Positions 1-12,477 of a DNA stretch of 64,000 bases are shown one piece after another. The DNA is from Bombus terrestris (lineage: Eukaryota; Arthropoda; Insecta; Hymenoptera; Apidae). Under the pieces are notes generated by a model. The model was not told the origin of the DNA and did no database searches. It worked only from the letters and a program-made list of their open reading frames with translations. Both the position numbers and the translations under genes were made by a program. The first letter of the stretch is position 1; each line of letters opens with the position of its first letter. The DNA lies in contig NW_025963549.1 in the NCBI RefSeq assembly GCF_910591885.1, positions 3,906,001 through 3,970,000 of the forward strand, given 5' to 3'.

Positions 1-441
1 AAAGCAAGAGGGATTGGTGTTAGGTTAGGCTATAGCTTTCGAGCGAGCGCAGCGAGCGAGGGACGCGTAAAGTTGTGTCACTAACCAACGGCATGGCACC
101 TAGGGACATTGAAATATTGGCACCAGCCCGAGGAACCGCAAGTCTTTATCGAATTGCGTACTGGCAAAAGTTTACAGTTTATCAATAGTTTTACATAAAT
201 AGTAAAATTTCCATATAGTACAGTACAACGTGTGGTACGAAATTGCTGACAAAATTTGGCAATAACAGGAAATATATGCAAGGCAATATAAGGTATATGT
301 ATAGCGTGGAAATTGTAATCGTTGCTCGCTCGCTCCGCTCGCTCATAAAAATCTAGTCCAACCTCACAACCGATCCGACACGTTAGAAAATTTGAAATAA
401 GTCGCCTCCTTATCGAATAACGAACGCAAGAGGGATTGGTT

Positions 442-451
442 TTAGGTTAGG
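442..451 (+). repeat. TTAGG telomere-type dimer inside the unit (example)
   Basis: TTAGGTTAGG sits at unit positions 20-29 and recurs at this place in most units. In one variant class the upstream bases read TTCTGGGTTAGG, leaving a single intact copy (for example near 3816, 12678, 16899, 34215, 46877 and 51519). TTAGG is the canonical telomere repeat of most insects and many other arthropods. Two copies do not make a telomere, so this may be a relic of a subtelomeric origin or coincidence. Confidence 0.85.
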
Positions 452-462
452 CTATAGTTTTC

Positions 463-482
463 GAGCGAGCGCAGCGAGCGAG
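463..482 (+). repeat. Inverted-repeat arm 1 (example, unit 2)
   Basis: The arm reads GAGCGAGCG-CA-GCGAGCGAG. Its two halves are mirror images of each other on the same strand, and it is built from GAGC/GCGA tetramers. It is the reverse complement, with one mismatch, of the arm at 747-766. It recurs at unit positions 41-60. A frequent variant class has GGGAGCACAG in the left half (for example near 4685, 6372, 14813, 38038, 41822 and 56181), which weakens pairing. Confidence 0.9.
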
Positions 483-502
483 GGACGCGTAAAAGTGTGT
501 CA

Positions 503-517
503 CAAACCAACGGTTTG
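503..517. repeat. Short conserved hairpin CAAACC-aac-GGTTTG (example)
   Basis: A perfect 6-bp inverted repeat with a 3-nt loop recurs at about unit positions 81-95. Exceptions are few: the first and ninth units (near 82 and 3458) read CTAACCAACGGCATGG, units near 19503 and 21196 read CCGTATGG, units near 47791 and 52855 read CTTTTTGG, and units near 60029 and 63405 read CGGGTTGG. No function can be assigned. It could be a protein site, a cruciform seed or chance. Confidence 0.7.
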
Positions 518-746
518 GCACATAGGGACATTGAAATATTGGCACCAGCCCGAGGAACCGCAAGTCTTTATCGAATTGCGTACTGGCAAAAGTTTACAGT
601 TTATCACTAGTTTTACATAAATAATAATATTTCCACATAGTACAGTGCAATGTGTGGTCCGAAATCGCTGACAAAATTAGGCAATAACAGGATATATATG
701 CAAGGCAATATAAGGTATATGTATAGCGTGGAAATTGTAATCGTTG

Positions 747-766
747 CTCGCTCGCTCCGCTCGCTC
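747..766 (-). repeat. Inverted-repeat arm 2 (example, unit 2)
   Basis: The + strand reads CTCGCTCGCTCCGCTCGCTC, whose complement matches arm 1 at 19 of 20 positions. The flanks also partly match: TTTTCGAGC beside arm 1 and TTTTACGAGC as the complement beside arm 2. Arm 2 lies 264 bp after arm 1 of its own unit and 118 bp before arm 1 of the next. Variants include a CTCGATCG end (13-14 units), CCTCTCGCTC (for example near 18907, 28623 and 31998) and CCGATCGCTC (44239, 49303, 50147). Confidence 0.9.
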
Positions 767-3660
767 GTATAAATCTAGTCCAACCTCACAACCCATCCGA
801 CACGTTAGTAAATTTGAAATAAGTCGCCTCCTTATCGAATAACGAAAGCAAGAGGGATTGGTGTTAGGTTAGGCTATAGCTTTCGAGCGAGCGCAGCGAG
901 CGAGGGACGCGTAAAGGTGTGTCACAAACCAACGGTTTGGCACATAGGGACATTGAAATATTCGCACCATCCCGAGGAGCCGGAAGTCTTTATCGAACTG
1001 CGTAGTGTCCAAAGTATACAGTTTATCACTAGTTTTACATAAATAGTAATATTTCCACATAGTACAGTGCAATGTGTGGTCCGAAATCGCTGACAAAATT
1101 AGGCAATAACAGGAAATATATGCAAGGCAATATAAGGTATATGTATAGCGTGGAAATTGTAATCGTTGCTCGCTCGCTCCGCTCGCTCATAAAAATCTAG
1201 TCCAACCTCACAACCGATCCGACACGTTAGAAAATTTGAAATAAGTCGCCTCCTTATCGAATAACGAACGCAAGAGGGATTGGTTTTAGGTTAGGCTATA
1301 GTTTTCGAGCGAGCGCAGCGAGCGAGGGACGCGTAAAGTTGTGTCACAAACCAACGGTTTGGCACATAGGGACATTGAAATATTGGCACCAGCCCGAGGA
1401 ACCGCAAGTCTTTATCGAATTGCGTACTGGCAAAAGTTTACAGTTTATCAATAGTTTTACATAAATAGTAATATTTCCACATAGTACGGTGTAATGTGTG
1501 GTCCGAAATCGCTGACAAAATTAGGCAATAACAGGAAATATATGCAAGGCAATGTAAGGTATATGTATAGCGTGGAAATTGTAATCGTTGCTCGCTCGCT
1601 CCGCTCGCTCATAAAAATCTAGTCCAACCTCACAACCCATCCGACACGTTAGTAAATTTGAAATAAGTCGCCTCCTTATCGAATAACGAACGCAAGAGGG
1701 ATTTGTTTTAGGTTAGGCTATAGTTTTCGTGCGAGCGCTTCGAGCGATGGACACGTAAAGGTGTGTAGCAAACCAACGGTTTGGCACATAGGGACATTGA
1801 AATATTCGCACCATCCCGAGGAGCCGGAAGTCTTTATCGAACTGCGTACTGTCCAAAGTTTACAGTTTATCACTAGTTTTACATAAATAATAATATTTCC
1901 ACATAGTACAGTGCAATGTGTGGTCCGAAATCGCTGACAAAATTAGGCAATAACAGGAAATATATGCAACGCAATATAAGGTATATGTATAGCTTGGAAG
2001 TTGTAATCGTTGTTCGCTCGCTCCGCTCGCTCGTAAAAATCTAGTCCAACCTCACAACCGACCCGACACGTTAGCAAATTTGAAATAAGTCGCCTCCATA
2101 TCGAATAACGAACGCAAGAGGGATTGGTTTTAGGTTAGTCTATAGTTTTCGAGCGAGCGCAGCGAGCGAGGGACGCGTAAAGGTGTGTCACAAACCAACG
2201 GTTTGGCACATAGGGACATTGAAATATTCGCACCAGCCCGAGGAACCGCAAGTCCTTATCGAATTGCGTACTGACAAAAGTTTACAGTTTATCAATAGTT
2301 TTACATAAATAGTAATATTTCCACATAGTACAGTGCAACGTGTGGTCCGAAATCGCTGACAAAATTAGGCAATAACAGGAAATATATGCAAGGCAATATA
2401 AGGTATATGTATAGCTTGGTAATTGTAATCGTTAGTCACTCGCTCCGCTCGCTCGTAAAAATCTAGTCCGACCTCACAACCGATCCGACACGTTAGCAAA
2501 TTTGAAATTAGTCGCCTCCTTATCGAATAACGAACGCCAGAGGGATTGGTTTTAGGTTAGGCCATAGTTTTCGAGCGAGCGCAGCGAGCAAGTGACGCGT
2601 AAAGGTGTGTCACAAACCAACGGTTTGGCACATAGGGACATTGAAATATTGGCACAAGCCCGAGGAACCGCAAGTCTGTATCGAATTGCGTACTGGCAAA
2701 AGTTTACAGTTTATCAATAGTTTTATATAAATAGTAATATTTCCACATAGTACAGTGCAACGTGTGGTCCGAAATCGCTGACAAAATTAGGCACTAACAG
2801 GAAATATATGCAAGGCAATATAAGGTATATGTATAGCTTGGAAATTGTAATCGTTGCTCGCTCGCTCCGCTCGCTCGTAAAAATCTAGTCCGACCTCACA
2901 ACCGATCCGACACGTTAGCAAATTTGAAATAAGTCGCCTCCTTATCGAATAACGAACGCAAGAGGGATTGGTTTTAGGTTAGGCTATAGTTTTCGAGCGA
3001 GCGCAGCGAGCGAGGGACGCGTAAAAGTGTGTCACAAACCAACGGTTTGGCACATAGGGACATTGAAATATTGGCACCAGCCCGAGGAACCGCAAGTCTT
3101 TATCGAATTGCGTACTGGCAAAAGTTTACAGTTTATCACTAGTTTTACATAAATAATAATATTTCCACATAGTACAGTGCAATGTGTGGTCCGAAATCGC
3201 TGACAAAATTAGGCAATAACAGGATATATATGCAAGGCAATATAAGGTATATGTATAGCGTGGAAATTGTAATCGTTGCTCGCTCGCTCCGCTCGCTCGT
3301 ATAAATCTAGTCCAACCTCACAACCCATCCGACACGTTAGTAAATTTGAAATAAGTCGCCTCCTTATCGAATAACGAAAGCAAGAGGGATTGGTGTTAGG
3401 TTAGGCTATAGCTTTCGAGCGAGCGCAGCGAGCGAGGGACGCGTAAAGGTGTGTCACTAACCAACGGCATGGCACCTAGGGACATTGAAATATTGCCACC
3501 AGCCCGAGGAACCGCAAGTCTTTATCGAATTGCGTACTGGCAAAAGTTTAGAGTTTATCAATAGTTTTACATAAATAGTAACAATTCCACATAGTACAGT
3601 GCAACGTGTGGTCCGAAATCGCTGACAAGATTAGGCAATAACAGGAAATATATGCAAGGT

Positions 3661-3669
3661 TATATAAGG
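3661..3669 (+). other. TATATAAGG variant of the A+T-rich segment (example of 14 units)
   Basis: Most units read CAATATAAGG, but one subfamily reads TATATAAGG, which matches the textbook TATA-box string TATAWAAG. Copies start at 3661, 4083, 5771, 7459, 10413, 12945, 15055, 16321, 23932, 25198, 29418, 32794, 33638 and 45455. Most of them also have the CTCGATCG arm-2 variant and GATCAGACACG. Promoter function is only a possibility; no initiator or transcript is visible. Confidence 0.2.
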
Positions 3670-3989
3670 TATATGTATAGCTTGGAAATTGTAATCGTTG
3701 CTCGCTCGCTCCGCTCGCTCGTAAAAATCTAGTCCGACCTCACAACCGATCAGACACGTTAGCAAATTTGAAATAAGTCGCCTCCTTATCGAATAACGAA
3801 CGCAAGAGGGATTGGTTCTGGGTTAGGCTATAGTTTTCGAGCGAGCGCAGCGAGCGAGGGACGCGTAAAGGTGTGTCACAAACCAACGGTTTGGCACATA
3901 GGGACATTGAAATATTCGCACCAGCCTGAGGAGCCGGAAGTCTTTATCGAACTGCGTACTGACAAAAGTTTACAGTTTATCAATATTTT

Positions 3990-6900
3990 TACATAAATAG
4001 TAATAATTCCACATAGTACAGTGCAACGTGTGGTCCGAAATCGCTGACAAATTTAGGCAATAACAGGAAATATATGCAAGGTTATATAAGGTATATGTAT
4101 AGCTTGGAAATTGTAATCGTTGCTCGCTCGCTCCGCTCGATCGTAAAAATCAAGTCCAGCCTCACAACCGATCAGACACGTTAGCAAATTTGAAATAAGT
4201 CACCTCCTTATCGAATAACGAACGTAAGAGGGATTGGTTTTAGGTTAGGCTATAGTTTTCGAGCGAGCGCAGCGAGCGAGGGACGCGTGAAGGTGTGTCA
4301 CAAACCAACGGTTTGGCACATAGGGACATTGAAATATTCGCACCAGCTCGAGGAACCGCAAGTATTTATCGAATTGCGTACTGACAAAAGTTTACAGTTT
4401 ACCAATAGTTTTACATAAATAGTAATATTTCCACATACTACAGTGCAACGTGTGGTCCGAAATTGCTGACAAAATTTGGCAATAACAGGAAATACATGCA
4501 AGGCAATATAAGGTGTATGTATAGCTTGGAAATTGTAATCGTTGCTCGCTCGCTCTGCTCGCTCGTATAAATCTAGTCCAACCTCACAACCGATCCGACA
4601 CGTTAGCAAATTTGAAATAAGTCGCCTCCTTATCGAATAACGAACGTAAGAGGGATTGGTTTTAGGTTAGGCTATAGTTTTCGAGGGAGCACAGCGAGCG
4701 AGGGACGCGTAAAGGTGTGTCACAAACCAACGGTTTGGCACATAGGGACATTGAAATATTCGCACCATCCCGAGGAGCCGGAAGTCTTTATCGAACTGCG
4801 TACTGTCCAAAGTTTACAGTTTATCACTAGTTTTACATAAATAGTAATATTTCCACATAGTACACTGCAACGTGTGGTCCGAAATCGCTGACATAATTAA
4901 GCAATAACAGGAAATATATAGAAGGCAATATAACGTATATGTATAGCGTGGAAATTGTAATCGTTGCTCGCTCGCTCCGCTCGCTCGTAAAAATCAAGTC
5001 CAACCTTACAACTGATCCGACACGTTAGTAAATTTGAAATAAGTCGCCTCCTTATCGAATAACGAACGCAAGAGGGACTGGTTTTAGGTTAGGCTATATT
5101 TTTCGAGCGAGCGCAGCGAGCGAGGGACGCGTAAAGGTGTGTCACAAACCAACGGTTTGGCACATAGGGACATTGAAATATTCGCACCAGCCCGAGGAGC
5201 CGGAAGTCTTTATCGAATAGCGTACTGACGAAAGTTTACAGTTTATCAATAGTTTTACATAAATAGTAATATTTCCACATAGTACAGTGCAACGTGTGGT
5301 CCGAAATCGCTGACAAAATTAGGAAATAACAGGAATTATATGCAAGCCAATATAAGGTATATGTATAGCTTGGAAATTGTAATCGTTGCTCGCTCGCTCC
5401 GCTCGTTCGTATAAATCTAGTCCATCCTCACAACCGATCCGACACGTTAGCAAATTTGAAATAAGTCGCCTCCGTATCGAATAACGAACGCAAGAGGGCT
5501 AGGTTTTAGGTTAGACTATAGTCTTCGAGCGAGCGCAGCGAGCGAGGGGCGCGTAAAGGTGTGTCACAAACCAACGGTTTGGCACATAGGGACATTGAAA
5601 TATTCGCACCAGCCCGAGGAACCGCAAGTATTTATCGAATTGCGTACTGACAAAAGTTTACAGTTTACCAATAGTTTTACATAAATAGTAATAATTCCAC
5701 ATAGTACAGTGCAACGTGTGGTCCGAAATCGCTGACAAAATTAGGCAATAACAGGAAATATATGCAAGGTTATATAAGGTATATGTATAGCTTGGAAATT
5801 GTAATCGTTGCTCGCTCGCTCCGCTCGATCGTAAAAATCAAGTCCAGCCTCACAACCGATCAGACACGTTAGCAAATTTGAAATAAGTCGCCTCCTTATC
5901 GAATAACGAACGTAAGAGGGATTGGTTTTAGGTTAGGCTATAGTTTTCGAGCGAGCGCAGCGAGCGAGGGACGCGTGAAGGTGTGTCACAAACCAACGGT
6001 TTGGCACATAGGGACATTGAAATATTCGCACCAGCTCGAGGAACCGCAAGTATTTATCGAATTGCGTACTGACAAAAGTTTACAGTTTACCAATAGTTTT
6101 ACATAAATAGTAATATTTCCACATACTACAGTGCAACGTGTGGTCCGAAATTGCTGACAAAATTTGGCAATAACAGGAAATACATGCAAGGCAATATAAG
6201 GTGTATGTATAGCTTGGAAATTGTAATCGTTGCTCGCTCGCTCCGCTCGCTCGTATAAATCTAGTCCAACCTCACAACCGATCCGACACGTTAGCAAATT
6301 TGAAATAAGTCGCCTCCTTATCGAATAACGAACGTAAGAGGGATTGGTTTTAGGTTAGGCTATAGTTTTCGAGGGAGCACAGCGAGCGATGGACGCGTAA
6401 AGGTGTGTCACAAACCAACGGTTTGGCACATAGGGACATTGAAATATTCGCACCATCCCGAGGAGCCGGAAGTCTTTATCGAACTGCGTACTGTCCAAAG
6501 TTTGCAGTTTATCACTAGTTTTACATAAATAGTAATATTTCCACATAGTACACTGCAACGTGTGGTCCGAAATCGCTGACATAATTAAGCAATAACAGGA
6601 AATATATAGAAGGCAATATAAGGTATATGTATAGCGTGGAAATTGTAATCGTTGCTCGCTCGCTCCGCTCGCTCGTAAAAATCAAGTCCAACCTTACAAC
6701 TGATCCGACACGTTAGTAAATTTGAAATAAGTCGCCTCCTTATCGAATAACGAACGCAAGAGGGACTGGTTTTAGGTTAGGCTATATTTTTCGAGCGAAC
6801 GCAGCGAGCGAGGGACGCGTAAAGGTGTGTCACAAACCAACGGTTTGGCACATAGGGACATTGAAATATTCGCACCAGCCCGAGGAGCCGGAAGTCTTTA

Positions 6901-8990
6901 TCGAATAGCCTACAGGCAAAAGTTTACAGTTTATCAATAGTTTTACATAAATAGTAATATTTCCACATAGTACAGTGCAACGTGTGGTCCGAAATCGCTG
7001 ACAAAATTAGGAAATAACAGGAATTATATGCAAGCCAATATAAGGTATATGTGTAGCTTGGAAATTGTAATCGTTGCTCGCTCGCTCCGCTCGTTCGTAT
7101 AAATCTAGTCCATCCTCACAACCGATCCGACACGTTAGCAAATTTGAAATAAGTCGCCTCCGTATCGAATAACGAACGCAAGAGGGCTAGGTTTTAGGTT
7201 AGACTATAGTCTTCGAGCGAGCGCAGCGAGCGAGGGGCGCGTAAAGGTGTGTCACAAACCAACGGTTTGGCACATAGGGACATTGAAATATTCGCACCAG
7301 CCCGAGGAACCGCAAGTATTTATCGAATTGCGTACTGACAAAAGTTTACAGTTTACCAATAGTTTTACATAAATAGTAATAATTCCACATAGTACAGTGC
7401 AACGTGTGGTCCGAAATCGCTGACAAAATTAGGCAATAACAGGAAATATATGCAAGGTTATATAAGGTATATGTATAGCTTGGAAATTGTAATCGTTGCT
7501 CGCTCGCTCCGCTCGATCGCAAAAATCAAGTCCAGCCTCACAACCGATCAGACACGTTAGCAAATTTGAAATAAGTCGCCTCCTTATCGAATAACGAACG
7601 TAAGAGGGATTGGTTTTAGGTTAGGCTATAGTTTTCGAGCGAGCGCAGCGAGCGAGGGACGCGTGAAGGTGTGTCACAAACCAACGGTTTGGCACATAGG
7701 GACATTGAAATATTCGCACCAGCTCGAGGAACCGCAAGTATTTATCGAATTGCGTACTGACAAAAGTTTACAGTTTACCAATAGTTTTACATAAATAGTA
7801 ATATTTCCACATACTACAGTGCAACGTGTGGTCCGAAATTGCTGACAAAATTTGGCAATAACAGGAAATACATGCAAGGCAATATAAGGTGTATGTATAG
7901 CTTGGAAATTGTAATCGTTGCTCGCTCGCTCCGCTCGCTCGTATAAATCTAGTCCAACCTCACAACCGATCCGACACGTTAGCAAATTTGAAATAAGTCG
8001 CCTCCTTATCGAATAACGAACGTAAGAGGGATTGGTTTTAGGTTAGGCTATAGTTTTCGAGGGAGCACAGCGAGCGAGGGACGCGTAAAGGTGTGTCACA
8101 AACCAACGGTTTGGCACATAGGGACATTGAAATATTCGCACCATCCCGAGGAGCCGGAAGTCTTTATCGAACTGCGTACTGTCCAAAGTTTGCAGTTTAT
8201 CACTAGTTTTACATAAATAGTAATATTTCCACATAGTACACTGCAACGTGTGGTCCGAAATCGCTGACATAATTAAGCAATAACAGGAAATATATAGAAG
8301 GCAATATAAGGTATATGTATAGCGTGGAAATTGTAATCGTTGCTCGCTCGCTCCGCTCGCTCGTAAAAATCAAGTCCAACCTTACAACTGATCCGACACG
8401 TTAGTAAATTTGAAATAAGTCGCCTCCTTATCGAATAACGAACGCAAGAGGGACTGGTTTTAGGTTAGGCTATAGTTTTCGAGCGAGCGCAGCGAGCGAG
8501 GGACGCGTAAAGGTGTGTCACAAACCAACGGTTTGGCACATAGGGACATTGAAATATTCGCACCAGCCCGAGGAGCCGGAAGTCTTTATCGAATAGCGTA
8601 CTGACGAAAGTTTACAGTTTATCAATAGTTTTACATAAATAGTAATATTTCCACATAGTACAGTGCAACGTGTGGTCCGAAATCGCTGACAAAATTAGGA
8701 AATAACAGGAAATATATGCAAGCCAATATAAGGTATATGTATAGCTTGGAAATTGTAATCGTTGCTCGCTCGCTCCGCTCGCTCGTATAAATCTAGTCCA
8801 TCCTCACAACCGATCCGACACACTAGCAAATTTGAAATAAGTCGCCTCCGTATCGAATAACGAACGCAAGAGGGCTAGGTATTAGGTTAGACTATAGTCT
8901 TCGAGCGAGCGCAGCGAGCGAGGGGCGCGTAAAGGTGTGTCACAAACCAACGGTTTGGCACATAGGGACATTGAAATATTCGCACCAGCC
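3990..8990. repeat. 4-unit higher-order repeat, 1688 bp, about three copies
   Basis: Copies run at about 3990-5677, 5678-7365 and 7366-8990 (nearly complete). Recurrent markers spaced by 1688 bp include the CTCGATCG arm-2 variant with CAAGTCCAGCC (4139, 5827, 7515), the GCTAGGT variant (5497, 7185, 8873), GGGAGCACAG arm 1 (4685, 6373, 8061) and CATACTACAG (4433, 6121, 7809). Copy 3 gradually departs after about 8810 (CACTAGCAAA) and ends where CCCGAGGAGCC replaces CCCGAGGAACC near 8990. Confidence 0.88.
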
Positions 8991-11900
8991 CGAGGAGCCG
9001 GAAGTCTTTATCGAACTGCGTACTGTCCACAGTTTACAGTTTATCACTAGTTTTACATAAATAATAATATTTCCACATAGTACAGTGCAATGTGTGTTCC
9101 GAAATCGCTGACATAATTAGGCAATAACAGGAAATATATGCAAAGCTATATAAGGTTTATGTATAGCGTGGAAATTGTAATCGTTGCTCGCTCGCTCCGC
9201 TCGCTCGTAAAAATCTAGTCCAACCTTACAACCGATCCGACACGTTAGTAAATTTGAAATAAGTCGCCTCCTTATCGAATAACGAATGCAAGAGGGACTG
9301 GTTTTAGGTTAGGCTATATTTTTCGAGCGAGCGCAACGAGCGAGGGACGCGTAAAGGTGTGTCACAAACCAACGGTTTGGCACATAGGGACATTGAAATA
9401 TTCGCACCAGCCCGAGGAGCCGGAAGTCTTTATCGAATAGCGTACTGACGAAAGTTTACAGTTTATCAATAGTTTTACATAAATAGTAATATTTCCACAT
9501 AGTACAGTGCAACGTGTGGTCCGAAATCGCTGACATAATTAAGCAATAACAGGAAATATATAGAAGGCAATATAAGGTATATGTATAGCGTGGAAATTGT
9601 AATCGTTGCTCGCTCGCTCCGCTCGCTCGTAAAAATCAAGTCCAACCTTACAACTGATCCGACACGTTAGTAAATTTGAAATAAGTCGCCTCCTTATCGA
9701 ATAACGAACGCAAGAGGGACTGGTTTTAGGTTAGGCTATATTTTTCGAGCGAACGCAGCGAGCGAGGGACGCGTAAAGGTGTGTCACAAACCAACGGTTT
9801 GGCACATAGGGACATTGAAATATTCGCACCAGCCCGAGGAGCCGGAAGTCTTTATCGAATAGCGTACTGACGAAAGTTTACAGTTTATCAATAGTTTTAC
9901 ATAAATAGTAATATTTCCACATAGTACAGTGCAACGTGTGGTCCGAAATCGCTGACAAAATTAGGAAATAACAGGAATTATATGCAAGCCAATATAAGGT
10001 ATATGTATAGCTTGGAAATTGTAATCGTTGCTCGCTCGCTCCGCTCGTTCGTATAAATCTAGTCCATCCTCACAACCGATCCGACACGTTAGCAAATTTG
10101 AAATAAGTCGCCTCCGTATCGAATAACGAACGCAAGAGGGCTAGGTTTTAGGTTAGACTATAGTCTTCGAGCGAGCGCAGCGAGCGAGGGGCGCGTAAAG
10201 GTGTGTCACAAACCAACGGTTTGGCACATAGGGACATTGAAATATTCGCACCAGCCCGAGGAACCGCAAGTATTTATCGAATTGCGTACTGACAAAAGTT
10301 TACAGTTTACCAATAGTTTTACATAAATAGTAATAATTCCACATAGTACAGTGCAACGTGTGGTCCGAAATCGCTGACAAAATTAGGCAATAACAGGAAA
10401 TATATGCAAGGTTATATAAGGTATATGTATAGCTTGGAAATTGTAATCGTTGCTCGCTCGCTCCGCTCGATCGCAAAAATCAAGTCCAGCCTCACAACCG
10501 ATCAGACACGTTAGCAAATTTGAAATAAGTCGCCTCCTTATCGAATAACGAACGTAAGAGGGATTGGTTTTAGGTTAGGCTATAGTTTTCGAGCGAGCGC
10601 AGCGAGCGAGGGACGCGTGAAGGTGTGTCACAAACCAACGGTTTGGCACATAGGGACATTGAAATATTCGCACAAGCTCGAGGAACCGCAAGTATTTATC
10701 GAATTGCGTACTGACAAAAGTTTACAGTTTACCAATAGTTTTACATAAATAGTAATATTTCCACATACTACAGTGCAACGTGTGGTCCGAAATTGCTGAC
10801 AAAATTTGGCAATAACAGGAAATACATGCAAGGCAATATAAGGTGTATGTATAGCTTGGAAATTGTAATCGTTGCTCGCTCGCTCCGCTCGCTCGTATAA
10901 ATCTAGTCCAACCTCACAACCGATCCGACACGTTAGCAAATTTGAAATAAGTCGCCTCCTTATCGAATAACGAACGTAAGAGGGATTGGTTTTAGGTTAG
11001 GCTATAGTTTTCGAGGGAGCACAGCGAGCGAGGGACGCGTAAAGGTGTGTCACAAACCAACGGTTTGGCACATAGGGACATTGAAATATTCGCACCATCC
11101 CGAGGAGCCGGAAGTCTTTATCGAACTGCGTACTGTCCAAAGTTTGCAGTTTATCACTAGTTTTACATAAATAGTAATATTTCCACATAGTACACTGCAA
11201 CGTGTGGTCCGAAATCGCTGACATAATTAAGCAATAACAGGAAATATATAGAAGGCAATATAAGGTATATGTATAGCGTGGAAATTGTAATCGTTGCTCG
11301 CTCGCTCCGCTCGCTCGTAAAAATCAAGTCCAACCTTACAACTGATCCGACACGTTAGTAAATTTGAAATAAGTCGCCTCCTTATCGAATAACGAACGCA
11401 AGAGGGACTGGTTTTAGGTTAGGCTATAGTTTTCGAGCGAGCGCAGCGAGCGAGGGACGCGTAAAGGTGTGTCACAAACCAACGGTTTGGCACATAGGGA
11501 CATTGAAATATTCGCACCAGCCCGAGGAGCCGGAAGTCTTTATCGAATAGCGTACTGACGAAAGTTTACAGTTTATCAATAGTTTTACATAAATAGTAAT
11601 ATTTCCACATAGTACAGTGCAACGTGTGGTCCGAAATCGCTGACAAAATTAGGAAATAACAGGAAATATATGCAAGCCAATATAAGGTATATGTATAGCT
11701 TGGAAATTGTAATCGTTGCTCGCTCGCTCCGCTCGCTCGTATAAATCTAGTCCATCCTCACAACCGATCCGACACACTAGCAAATTTGAAATAAGTCGCC
11801 TCCGTATCGAATAACGAACGCAAGAGGGCTAGGTATTAGGTTAGACTATAGTCTTCGAGCGAGCGCAGCGAGCGAGGGGCGCGTAAAGGTGTGTCGCAAA

Positions 11901-12477
11901 CCAACGGTTTGGCACATAGGGACATTGAAATATTCGCACCAGCCCGAGGAGCCGGAAGTCTTTATCGAACTGCGTACTGTCCACAGTTTACAGTTTATCA
12001 CTAGTTTTACATAAATAATAATATTTCCACATAGTACAGTGCAATGTTTGTTCCGAAATCGCTGACATAATTAGGCAATAACAGGAAATATATGCAAAGC
12101 TATATAAGGTTTATGTATAGCGTGGAAATTGTAATCGTTGCTCGCTCGCTCCGCTCGCTCGTAAAAATCTAGTCCAACCTTACAACCGATCCGACACGTT
12201 AGTAAATTTGAAATAAGTCGCCTCCTTATCGAATAACGAATGCAAGAGGGACTGGTTTTAGGTTAGGATATATTTTTCGAGCGAGCGCAGCGAGCGAGGG
12301 ACGCGTAAAGGTGTGTCACAATCCAACGGTTTGGCACATAGGGACATTGAAATATTCGCACCAGCCCGAGGAGCCGGAAGCCTTTATCGAATAGCGTACT
12401 GACGAAAGTTTACAGTTTATCAATAGTTTTACATAAATAGTAATATTTCCACATAGTACAGTGCAACGTGTGTTCCG
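6570..12477. repeat. 7-unit higher-order repeat, 2954 bp, two tandem copies
   Basis: Copy 1 is about 6570-9523 and copy 2 about 9524-12477. Markers at exactly 2954-bp spacing include the AATTAAGCAATAAC variant (6582 and 9536), CACTAGCAAA (8821 and 11775), GGTATTAGG (8878 and 11832) and GTGTGTTCC/GTTTGTTCC (9093 and 12047). The block shares its left part with the 4-unit repeat, so the 7-unit copy was made after, and out of, the 4-unit arrangement. The match stops near 12480, where AAAATTAGGC replaces ATAATTAAGC. Confidence 0.88.

Larger units (their letters stand above)
423..844. repeat. Representative 422-bp satellite unit (unit 2)
   Basis: This unit shows the typical anatomy. A TTAGGTTAGG dimer is at 442-451 and GAGC-rich arm 1 at 463-482. 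A short hairpin, CAAACC-aac-GGTTTG, is at 503-517. The variable middle covers about 525-630, where most subfamily-defining substitutions fall. An A+T-rich stretch containing ATATAAGGTATATG runs to about 730. GC-rich arm 2 is at 747-766, and a conserved tail ends in the junction with the next unit. I counted 179 G+C in 420 bases and about 27 CpG. The choice of start is arbitrary, because a tandem repeat has no natural beginning. The unit is nearly identical to the one at 2955-3376. Confidence 0.95.
1..3989. repeat. Left block: mixed units with 6-unit and 8-unit relationships
   Basis: This stretch has no gene. About 389-925 is repeated near-identically at about 2921-3457, 2532 bp or six units away. 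Shared private variants are GTAAAAGTG, AGGATATATATGC, GTATAAATCTAG and AACCCATCC. The first unit also shares CTAACCAACGGCATGG and CACCTAGGG with the unit at 3377-3798, 3376 bp or eight units away. Many units here have ATTGGCACC where most of the window has ATTCGCACC. The unit near 1683-2104 is more divergent, with arm 1 reading GTGCGAGCGCTTCGAGCGATGG split by substitutions. Confidence 0.8.

Noticed and set aside
442..451. True telomere tract
   Set aside because: There are only two TTAGG copies per unit, never a longer run.
510..560. RNA polymerase III A and B boxes, suggesting a tRNA-derived element
   Set aside because: TGGCACATAGG and (A/G)TTCGCACC resemble the boxes with one or two mismatches, but they lie only about 20 bp apart. 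No tRNA fold or 3' A tail is visible.
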